Assembly (NCBI RefSeq): GCF_000002425.4
Contig: NC_037269.1
Coordinates: forward strand, 14,667,309-14,731,308
Source: Physcomitrium patens
Taxonomy: Eukaryota > Streptophyta > Bryopsida > Funariales > Funariaceae
Length of the DNA: 64,000 nucleotides
Direction of reading: 5' to 3'
The position numbers and the translations under genes were made by a program. Positions 1-9,390 of the stretch are shown here, piece by piece. Within the stretch, counting starts at the first letter, position 1, and every line of letters starts with the position of its first letter. A model generated the notes under the pieces. The model worked only from the letters and a program-made list of their open reading frames with translations. It was not told where the DNA came from and did no database searches.

Positions 1-716
1 AAATCTTAAACAAGTTGAATTTTTTTTTATAATAAACCTTAAAAGAAACCTTAAGAATAATCTTTAATTCAATTTTTTAATGAAGCTAAAACTTATAACA
101 TACAATTAAAAGAATTATTTTCATAAGTCATCAAAGATTGAATTATATATCTACTACTAAACTTACAAAATTCTCCAAAACATAATATATTTTTTTTTTT
201 CACAAATTCTAAAATCATCGAAAGCAATTGTGACTTTGCAAAGCTCTTGTAAAGTCATTATATACTCAATTCCTTCAAAATCAACATTTGAAGAAATCCT
301 ATCAAGTTTGCTTTCAAATCCTACTCTCCAATCTGTAAAAAAAACCTCCAAGTTGCCATAGGTGCTCGATTTTGTGCCTAAGGATTTGATTTCGACTAAG
401 GTTGATAACTAATCCTCTTTAGGTATCAAATTTTTCCCTTTTGAGTTAATTTTTGTTCCAATCAACTCCTAATTTTTTTCTACATATGTTCATATTCTTT
501 ATTTTTTTAATCTACCTTGTTTTGCCTTATTTATGGCTTTACAAAATAAGTAGAAGCCTACTTTATAAAAAGACAACATTTAAACCTTTAATTCTACTTT
601 CTTTTGGACTATTATATATTTTCTAAGATAATTTGCTATAATATTTGAAATAAGATCTTCTATAATATAATAGATTCTTCATCCTTTTCACCTATTAGTC
701 GTACTATATTATGACA
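1..716 (-). repeat. LTR-A family LTR, 5' part, cut by the window edge
   Basis: The reverse complement matches the start of the LTR at 5446-7226: both begin TGTCAT, then share ACTAATAGG and the later block around GCACAAAA. No coding content. Only the 5' part of the LTR lies in the window, so whether it is solo or belongs to an element to the left cannot be seen. It stands head to head with the LTR starting at 721, separated by 4 bases. Confidence 0.6.
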
Positions 717-720
717 ATAG

Positions 721-2069
721 TGTTGTGATATAATATAACTATATAGTGAAACTATAATCAAAATTGAATTTCTAATTAATATCTAATTATTTAAGTTCAA
801 TAACAATTCAAAATATCTAAACATGGCTTTTATAAAAGCCTCTTAGTTTATTTTCTTATCTTAATAGTTGGTAAGTTAAAGGTTGGTTAGTACTTTTACC
901 TTCTAGGCTATAGAGACTCTTTTATTACTTTAGAAAGACTATAAATTGATAAAATCAGATTAGAAGAAGTAAATAATTAGTATGGTTGATACTAGAGTTA
1001 AGTTGAGGATAGGGTTGGACTAAAAAACCCTTAGGATAAGTTAGATTGATACTTGAGGGTCGACCGTTTGTGAGACAGGGTCAAAATCAGACATTTGGCC
1101 ACTAAAACAACCGCATAGGGTAAAATAGGGTTTTATTTGAAGTTCAGAGTTTAGGATTTGAGAGCTAGGTTGGAGCTTCTTCCAAAGACATAAGGCTAAT
1201 TTTTGTAGGATATGTTTGAATTTTGTAATTATTGTTCAAAGTCAAGGTTTGTATTTGCAACTTGGAATTTATGCAATGCAATTAAGGCTAGCACTTTTAG
1301 CTAGTTTGTAAAATTGGTATCACATCTATAGTTCAAATTTTGATAGTGCTTCGTTAATTAGGTGTGATAAGTGTATGTAAAATTTTGTGATAATCTAATA
1401 ATGAAAATAGAAGATATTTGGATTTTGGTACAAGAATATACTAGAAGTTGGCCGTTTTTGGCTATGTAGGATTTCTATGATATTTAAAAAACTACTAATC
1501 AGATCAAAGTGAAATTTGGCATAGTATTGGAAGACTTAAAGATTAAGCTATACACTAATTTTAAATTGAAGTTAATAGTTAGAAAACGAGAAATCACTAT
1601 TGGAACATTTGCATCAACTTTCAAGTTGGCAACCAAGTAATATTAGTGTGGTTTTTGGACATTTTCTCACAATCTATAAGTTGGATTGGAATAAATTCTT
1701 ATTAAAAACATAAAAGATTTATAGTAGCATTTATATGCGATTTTTTTCTCCAAGTGATTGGTTGGAATACAAGCTACAATTTGCTAAAGCTTACTAATTA
1801 AGATTAAGACTTACAAAGAAAGTTTGAAATTGCTTAATTATTGAAGTAATAAGTCAATTGGAATTTATGTATGGTTGAAATTACTAAGAAGAGTATTTTT
1901 GAGCACTTTGTATTGGATTTAAGTACTTTTGAATTAAAATTCAAATTAAATTCTTCTTGTAAGGGTAAATACATTTTAAGATTTTTGGATATTTGTAAAA
2001 CATAATTCCACCTTCTATAGTCAGATGCTTGGTGCATTCTCAAATAGGACAATACATAATATGACAACA
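721..2069 (+). repeat. LTR-A family LTR, probably solo
   Basis: Starts TGTTGTGATATAA and ends ATGACAACA, so its tips TGTTGT/ACAACA are inverted repeats as in LTRs. It aligns along its length with 2178-3500, sharing the blocks ACATGGCTTTTATAAAAGCC, AAAATCAGAC and GCATTCTCAAA. The following 108 bases (2070-2177) are neither a primer site nor LTR and I recognise nothing in them. No clear target duplication was found. Confidence 0.6.
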
Positions 2070-2177
2070 ATGTGATTATAAGCAAGTACAATAAATACAT
2101 AATAAGATCCATAGTCACCTGCTCTCAATATATCGTAGGATGCAGAACTGGTTGTAATAGTCTACGAGACATTGTGT

Positions 2178-3500
2178 TGTTGTGATGTAATACGACTATA
2201 TAGTGAAATTATAATCAAAATTAAATTTCTAATTAATATCTAATTATCTTAGTTCAATTATAATTTGAGGTATCTAAACATGGATTTTATAAAAGCCTCT
2301 TAGATTATTTTTTTATCTTAATAGTTAATAGGTTGAAGATTAGTTAATAATTTTACCTTCTAGATTATAGAGACTCTTTTACTACCTTAAAAAGACCATA
2401 AATTGATAAAATCAAGATAAAAGAGATAAATGGTTGATATGATTGATACAAGGGTCAAGTTAAGGATAGAATTGGGCTAAAAAATCCTTAGGATAAGTTA
2501 GATTGATATCCAAGGGTTGACCATTTATGACATAGGATCGAAATCAGACCTCTACTCACTAAAACGACTGCTGAGGTCAAATTAGGGATTCATTTGAAGA
2601 TTGAAGGATAGGATTTGAGAGCTAGCTTGAAGTTATTTTCAGATGCATAAAGATTTTTTTTGGAGGATTTTTGAAGACTTAGCAATTGTTGTTCAAAGTC
2701 ATGATTTGTATCAGTGATTTGGGTTTTATATAATATAATTAGGGCTAGTAATTTTGGCTAGTTTGTACAATTGGTGTAACATCTATAGTTGAAAATTTGA
2801 TACTATTTGGATTATTAGGTATACTAAGTATATAAAAAATATTGTAATAATCTAACAGTGTAGTTTAGAGATATCTAGTTTTTAGCACAAGAGAGTTTTG
2901 GAAGGTGGCAGTTTGAGGTTGGATAGGGTTTCTATGATATGTGAAGATCTATCAGTCGAATTAAAGTAAAAATTGGCATGGTGTTGAAGGACTTGAAGAT
3001 CAAGCCACACACCAATTTTGAAACAAAGTTAATGGTTGGAAAGGAAAAAAGCACTACTGGGATTTCTGCTTCACTTTTCAAGTTGACGGCCGAGTGATAT
3101 TAGTGCAAATTTTGGAAGTTTTGTCATAATCTATAAATTAGATTGGGATAAAAATTCTTAAGCATATAGAAGACTTATATTAACAATTGTATGCAAAATT
3201 CTACATCAAGTGGATGGTCGGATTGGATGTGACAGCTTATTAAAGCTCACTGATTAGGATTGGGGCTTACAAGAAAAATCTAAATTGCTTAAATATGAAA
3301 GTAACAAGGTAATTGGGATTTTTGTATGATTAAGACTACTAAGAAGAGTTTTTTTAGTACTTTTGAATTGAAATTTAGATTATATTCTTCTTGTATGGAT
3401 GAAACCTATTAGGGTTTCTTAGTTACTTGTGAAACACAATCTTATCTTCCACAACTAGGTGCCTAGTGCATTCCTGAGCAAGACAACATGTAATACGACA
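2178..3500 (+). repeat. 5' LTR of G0 (LTR-A family)
   Basis: Starts TGTTGTGATGTAATACGAC and ends TAATACGACA, directly followed by TAAATGGGTG and, 41 bases on, by the gag start. That position next to gag makes it the 5' LTR. The segment after the LTR has the same layout as the TAAATTTGGTGCTTCC segment next to the 5' LTR of G5, which is probably the primer-binding region. Confidence 0.65.
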
Positions 3501-3541
3501 TAAATGGGTGAACCCAACGTGAAAGTTTGGAATAGAAGGTA

Positions 3542-5445
3542 TTGGATTATATTAGTGATTATTTAGAATTGATGGCGCAAGAAGATAAGAAGTTTGAATT
3601 TGGACTTTTTGATGGAGCTTTGGATGGAGCTCCAAATGTATCTTCAAGCACAACTTCAAGTAGAATTTCTATTGGTGAACAAGGTATGTACTTTGATCCA
3701 AATACTACAAAAATATTTCAAGCATTTACATTATTTATGCAACAGCAACAAGGGAGTGATTGCAAAGAGGCTTTGGCAACCAAAACATTGCAAGCAGTGA
3801 TTAACAAGATTGATCAATTTAATGGGAGGAATATTTCCAAATATTTAAGATATTATGTGCAGAAAATGGAATTGAATTGCATTGCTGAGAAGGAGATGAT
3901 TCAATTATTTGAGCTTGCTATGGTAGCAGAGATAAGAGAGCATATAAGGTCTATTATGGGGCAATTTAAAAGTTCATAGGAGGTATTTTCACATACGTTG
4001 AAGGATGAGTATTTTTTGGAGGATACTAATTGAGTTACCAAGAAATCATTCTTAGAATAGATTGAGCGACCTAACAAAAATTTGCAAGCTACAAAATTAT
4101 TAAGAGAATTTGAAAGGCAATTTTTTTGATTATCGAAAATGGAAAAGTTAACATTGGGACCAAACAAGGTTGAATTGTTTCTTCAAGCTGCTGATGAAGA
4201 ATTACAAGAGAAGTAAGAGGTTCTTCTTGAAGATAAAGAAGAAGAAGAAGGATTGACAACATAAAAAGCTGTTGAAGATGCTATTGGATTATTTATAAAA
4301 AAAGAAAAGAGAAAGGATAGATTTGGTATTCAAAGAGTGGTACAAGTACTAAAAATTCCAATGCCTACTACACAATTGATTGTGCCTATTGTCCAACCTC
4401 CATTGACTACATCAAAGAAAGAAGATATGAGACTTGAGGAGATTGTATGAGAGATGCGAGATCTTCAAATTAAACTTGCAAGGCTTGAAGAAAAGACTTC
4501 TACAATAAGTTCAAAGGCTACTTTTAAAGAAAGGTATGTGCAAAGATGTATTTGGTGTGATGATGATTCTCATTCTTAAAAAGATTGTGGTGAATTTGAT
4601 AAAATGGTACAATAAGGCATTGTTTATTGAAAAGATGGAAAGGTTCCATTGAAAGATACTAGTGATCTTCTCCAAACAAACTTTGATAAAGGAGGCATGA
4701 AAGCATTGGTTAAAGATTATTTGGCAATACATGGAATTGCGGCAATAGAAGCTTCAAGTTATGGAATTAGGGTAGATAATGATGGCAGATAGAATTTTGT
4801 TGGAAATGTTCAATTATGTGAACTTTGGTCTTTTGCCATTTCTACAATGCAAAAAGAGAAGATGCCACAAGAATTTTATTAAAAACTGTTGCAACAATTC
4901 GTAGTGCTACAGGTTGGAAGGATCATATAGAAGCTTTGTCAGCACATGCATATATTGCTAAAAGTCAATATGAAGCTTTAATGGAAGAAAAGAGGAGAGG
5001 AAATTTTGATGATTCAAGAGAAGGAAATTCTTCTAAGAGGCAAACTCAAGGAGATAAGGCTTGTGCAGTGGCTTCACAAGAATTGTCAACAAATGATACT
5101 TCAACAATATCAGAAGAAAAAGTAAAGGAGATGAAAGATAAAGGTAAATTGATAATTTATAAACTACTCTCTGATATTGAAGCCACAATAGATTTAAAGG
5201 GAGTGCTTGAGGAATGTGTGCTCAATGCTAAGGTTGAATTTACATTTAAAGAAATTTTAGGAATTGCCAAGAATGAATTCCATGATGTCATTATTCATAG
5301 TATTAAATAAAAGAGGTAATTAATGGAAGAAGCTGGATTGAATCATGATATTGATGCACACATATATGAAGGTGAAGAAGATGTATTTGATAATTGTTAC
5401 AAATAATCAGCAAGTGAAGGGAGAAGTCATAATCAAAGGATACGT
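3542..5445 (+). pseudogene. gag of gypsy element G0, broken
   Basis: The first open part (3542-3979, 145 aa) carries the typical gag core of this gypsy group, with motifs INKIDQFNGRNISKYL and LAMVAEIREHI. The frame then crosses several stops. A CCHC zinc knuckle of spacing CX2CX4HX4C lies at 4547-4588 (CIWCDDDSHS, a stop, KDC). A second open part (4825-5310) contains the conserved KLLSDIEATIDLK block, also seen in G5 in inverted position. Gag would package RNA in cytoplasmic particles. Reading continues in frame fragments up to 5445, where a solo LTR interrupts it. Start chosen at the first ATG after the LTR. Confidence 0.75.
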
Positions 5446-7226
5446 TGTCATGATGTAACACAACTAATAGGTAAAAGAGTGTGGAAATTATTATAATGTA
5501 GGAGACCTTAGTTCAAATTATTCGAGCAAATTATCTTAAAAATATAGTTAATAGTAACAAGGGTAGTAAAACTAAAAGGTATTAATGCTGCCTTTTTAGA
5601 AAGGTGACTTCTACTTACTTTGTAGGACCATGAATAATGCAAAATCAAGTAGATTAAAAAATAAATGATATAAGCATCTTTAGAAAGAAGTTAAGAGTAA
5701 ATTCTAGCAAAATTTATTTAGAAAAACTAGATATTGATACTGAGAGAGGGCGAGTTATGAACCAGGCTCAAAATCAGACCCTGAGGCACAAAACTGAGTC
5801 TTGACGATGAATTTGGAGTTCTTTTTGCAAATTGGAGAGTGGGATTTGATAGAAAATTGGATAGGATTTCTATGAGCATTAACTTTAGATGATTTGGAGT
5901 TTTTATAACTTTGTAAGAGCTTTATAAAGTCAAGATTGTTTTTGGATGACTTGGATTTTGTGAAATAAAATAGGATTGACGTTTCTAGTGATTTCAAGAA
6001 TTTGGTAATAGATCTATAAGTGAAATTTTGTGAATTAATGATCATAGTTGTGTTTAATATGTGTTATAAATCTTAGCTTGATCTAACAATTGAATTGAGG
6101 GTTATTGAGGTTTAAGTGGGTCAAGGTCTCAGAAAGTAGAATTTTAGGTCTAGTAAGGATTTTTAAGATTTCTTGCAATCTACAAGTTGGATTGGAATGA
6201 AATTTATGTAAAAAGATATATGACTTGTTTTTTTATTTATATGAGAATTTTAATATCAATCTAATGGTGAAAAAGAGAGATATTGGCTCTAGGAGATTGG
6301 CATTAAGGTTGGAGAAGGACGCCGGCCAATACCCAAGCACGTTTTTGAGGTTATCAACTATTTAGTAATTCTGATCATTTTGAAATTTATTATGCTTGTT
6401 TTTAACTTAGTTTTTAAAAAGTATGAAAAATTTGACTTAAGATCAATGGTTCAATCATTAGTTATTGAGGTTTAAATCTATTGTAGAAATTAGTAGGATT
6501 TGATTGGGATTTTGTTTAAGGTTTAGGATTTGGTTAGGATTTAGTTAGGATTTGGTTTAGGATTTGGTTTAGAGTTTAGAATTTGATTTAGAATTTAAGA
6601 TTTATTTAGTGTTTGGTTTAGGATTTAGAGTTTGGTTAGGATTTGATTTAGACTTAAGGTTTGGTTAGAGTTTGATTTAGAATTATGATTTGGTTAAGAT
6701 TTAATTTAGGATTTAGGATTTGATTAGGATTTGGTTAGAATTTGGTTTAGGATTTAGAGTTTGGTTTAGGGTTTAGTATTTGGTTTATGATTTAAGGTTT
6801 GGTTTAGAGTTTAAGATTTGGTTAGGATTTGATTTAGGATTTAGGGTTTGATTAGGATTTGATTTAGGGTTTGATTAGGATCTAGTTTAGGATTTAGGAT
6901 TTGTTTAGGATTTAAGATTTAATTAGTTTTTGGCCTAAATTTTGAATGAAGTCCAATAGGATTTTAACTAGGATTAAATTAAGATTGAATTGAGATGTAT
7001 TTGAAATATATTTGTGATATTTTTTTTATTATATTTCTTATTGTTTTTTTATAATTCCTTTGAGGTTTCTTTGAATTTGATTAAAGCTTGCTTAGTATTT
7101 TTATGGTTTAATTAGAATTTAATTAATATTCTATTAGAGTTAGGATTTTATTGTTGTAATTTTCATTCTACCTTTCACAGCTAGGTACCTGGAGCATTCT
7201 CAAGCAAGACTTCACATATTACAACA
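5446..7226 (+). repeat. Solo LTR (LTR-A family, long variant) inside G0
   Basis: Begins TGTCATGATGTAACACAAC and ends CACATATTACAACA. G0 coding sequence stops before it and resumes after it (gag tail to the left, the protease-side motif FDDQGNKDREV to the right), so it is an insertion. It is longer than the 721-2069 copy because of a TTTAGG-rich array at about 6490-6930. Flanking bases TACGT and AACGT may be a decayed target duplication. Confidence 0.65.
6490..6930 (+). repeat. Degenerate TTTAGG-type minisatellite within LTR-A
   Basis: Around 440 bases of short irregular units such as GGATTTGGTTTAGGATTT and TTAGGATTTGATTTAGG. The units resemble the plant telomere unit TTTAGGG but are interspersed with GATTTGG, so this is not a telomere. 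The reverse complement recurs at about 41580-41870 inside another LTR-A copy, showing that the array travels with the LTR. Confidence 0.75.
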
Positions 7227-8433
7227 ACGTTTTGATGATCAAGGTAATAAAGATAGAGAGGTTTTAAGTCATTATACTTGGAAGTATTAGGCTACAGCAA
7301 CTACAAAGGCATTAGTGAAGATTGGAGATATAGATGAGCCAGTTATTGAATTAATTGACTATGGTTCAGAGATAAATCTTATGTCTAAAGATCTTTATAT
7401 GAAACAAAGGTGGCCAATTGATATGGAGCATGGATGGATAATACGGATAGCCAATAATACACAAAAGGAGTTATCTAATGCTTGCTCGGATATGAACATT
7501 TAGATTGGTGATATTGCAATGGAACAAATTTTTTTGTTCAAGATGCAACATCTTATCCTCTTATCTTGGGACAACCATATATTATTACAACTTGGATGGA
7601 AATAAAGGTACTTGATGATGGTTCAGCTTATGGACAAATTCCTAGTAAGGATGGAAGGAAAAAAATATAGTTTTTAACTGTGCCTCCAAATCATGAACAG
7701 AATCAAGAAAAATTGAGAGAAAATCCATTGCCAAAGATTGTTAAAGAATTCAAAGATTTTTTAGAGGTACGACTATAAAGCGAGATTATAGAGGTACAAA
7801 AAGAGAGGTACTCTCACAAGATGTAGGTCCTTTAATAGAAGATTTATTAGTATTTTTGAAAATAGAAGCATTATGTATAAGAAGATTGATGATTTAAAAA
7901 GAAAAAAAAAAGAAATTAAGTACTATTGAAAAAGAATTTTATAGGTTAGGAATATTAGAAGATAATAAAAAGATTATCGATATTTATGAAGAAAATAGAC
8001 TAGAAGATCCTTTGGAATTGATTGCATCTATTGGATTAGATAATGATGATAAAGTTATACCTATTCATTTATGAAAAGTTTATGATACGATTGAATCTTT
8101 TCAAGCATCAAAGGTTATAATTGTGACAAAATATAAGATAATAGATAAGAAAGTTAATCCGGTTGTTGGACCTTTGCCAAAAGATTCTAAAGAACAAATA
8201 GAAGAAGCATCAAGAAAAAAGAGCTTGAGAGATCCAAAGAATATTGGATACAAGTTTACTAAAGAGACTGTTGAAGAATTGAAAATTAGTTGTGATGGTT
8301 CTTTATTGCCAAAGGAAATTAACTGCTTCAAAGAGATGTTGGCAAAATAAGGTAGATCATTTGTCTTTAAATCTTATAAACTTGGATGTGTGGATCCAAA
8401 TATTATAACACCTATGGTTATTTTCAGTATACC
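7227..8433 (+). pseudogene. Protease and start of RT of G0, broken
   Basis: The frame at 7315-7503 holds the aspartic protease active site as DYGSEINLMS (codons from 7357), in place of the common DSG. It is followed in shifted frames by the second protease block LILGQPYI-like and by DDGSAYGQI. At 8123-8350 comes the RT leader with LRDPKNIGYKFTKETVEELK, and then CVDPNIITPMVIF just before GypA interrupts. The same blocks occur in G5 at 34430-34651. The protease would cut the polyprotein. Stops and shifts make it non-functional. Confidence 0.7.
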
Positions 8434-8866
8434 TGTCACGGACACAAAATACAGACTTGAAATCTAACAAGAAGTTCAAGAAGAAGTGGCAGAACTAGAT
8501 TAAATAGATGAGTACAAGAACAACACCAGAAAGGTGAGCTAGAACTCCAAGAGATGTGTTGTCGAGACTGAAGAACCCTTCAGCCTCGACTCCTATATAT
8601 ACCACTGAATAGGAAGCTTCTTGAGCTACTTCCGCTAACTAGGACGCTTCTCCAACAACTTCTACTAATTAGGAAACTTCTCGAGCAACTTCCTAGAATC
8701 TATCAGAATATTCTAGAACCTTCTAAGAATATTCTAGAACCTTCTAAGAGAATCTTTAGGGAATATTCTAAGAATCTTCTAGAACCTTCTAAAGGAATCT
8801 TTAGAGAATCTTTAGAGAATATTCTAGAAGAATATTCGAAGAATCTTCCAATGTATGTCCATGACA
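8434..8866 (-). repeat. 3' LTR of GypA
   Basis: 433 bp, TGTCACGG to CATGACA, nearly identical to 14172-14604. The polypurine tract lies immediately to the right (read on the minus strand). Contains a TATA box and heat-shock-element array, described separately. Confidence 0.95.
8594..8849 (-). promoter_or_regulatory. LTR promoter of GypA: TATA box with heat-shock-element array upstream
   Basis: A TATATATA box lies at 8594-8601. Upstream on the minus strand (higher coordinates) is a dense array of alternating GAA and TTC triplets at the 5-bp spacing bound by heat shock factors. Perfect four-pentamer sites GAAnnTTCnnGAAnnTTC are at 8706-8723, 8727-8744 and 8772-8789, a three-pentamer site is at 8817-8829, and two-pentamer sites are at 8830-8837 and 8841-8848. 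The same array is in the 5' LTR at 14172-14604. Heat control is inferred from the motif; the spacing itself is read directly. Confidence 0.7.
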
Positions 8867-8916
8867 TCACCTCCTCTTCTAACTTCAAGGTCTCCGAGAA
8901 GCAATGTTGTTATCAG

Positions 8917-9270
8917 TCAATACCAACGCAAGAAAATGAAATTCTGTCGCATCACATCCGCTATGAATTCCAATTGTTGTTCACGAGGCAAATGATTCAT
9001 CGGCCCTTGGAGCCAACGGTAGTGACCAACACCTTCAACCTCTGACCAAGCGTGGACTTCTGTGTCTTCATTGTGAAATTGTCCTCCAAACACACCTTCT
9101 GGCTGACCGTCGTAGGTAGGCTCGACCTCAAATACAATTACTAGCGATCTGTTGCTCGGTATCCTCCGACGTCGTCGTGGTGCAGGCGGTTCTTCATCTC
9201 GCGGTCGTCTTCGTGAGCTAGTCGCTTGAGATGACATAACAAGTGTAGTATCTTGACTATCCATGTCCAA
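8917..9270 (-). CDS. Extra small ORF (117 aa) between pol and 3' LTR of GypA
   Basis: An intact 117-aa frame in the same sense as gag-pol, about 120 nt downstream of pol and about 50 nt before the 3' LTR. The N-terminal third is basic (RRRPRDEEPPAPRRRRR) and could be a nuclear localisation or nucleic-acid binding patch. The C-terminal half holds HAWSEVEGVGHYRWLQGP, then NHLPREQQLEFIADVMRQ. The same C-terminal block occurs at the same place in GypB (26716-27063) and, more diverged, in GypC (56377-56799), so it has been kept through divergence. No membrane segment or signal peptide is visible, so it is not env-like. I do not recognise the family. The second ATG (codon 3) matches the GypB start. 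Confidence 0.7.
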   Translation of the reverse strand: MDMDSQDTTLVMSSQATSSRRRPRDEEPPAPRRRRRIPSNRSLVIVFEVEPTYDGQPEGVFGGQFHNEDTEVHAWSEVEGVGHYRWLQGPMNHLPREQQLEFIADVMRQNFIFLRWY

Positions 9271-9390
9271 AGGCTAAAATGATGAGAGCAAACTATAGTT
9301 GCTAACAAAGTTCTACACTATCGAACTATGGGTTTTGGAGGTGCCCTCCCCCCTTTTTATGCTACTTGATGAGCAAGCTTCAGCAAGAAG

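Noticed and set aside
6490-6930. Interstitial telomere
   Set aside because: The unit is irregular and not TTTAGGG, and it moves with an LTR, so it is not a telomere or a chromosome fusion scar.
8917-9270. Env-like gene for the extra ORF
   Set aside because: No signal peptide, transmembrane segment or cysteine pattern. It is short, charged and soluble-looking.
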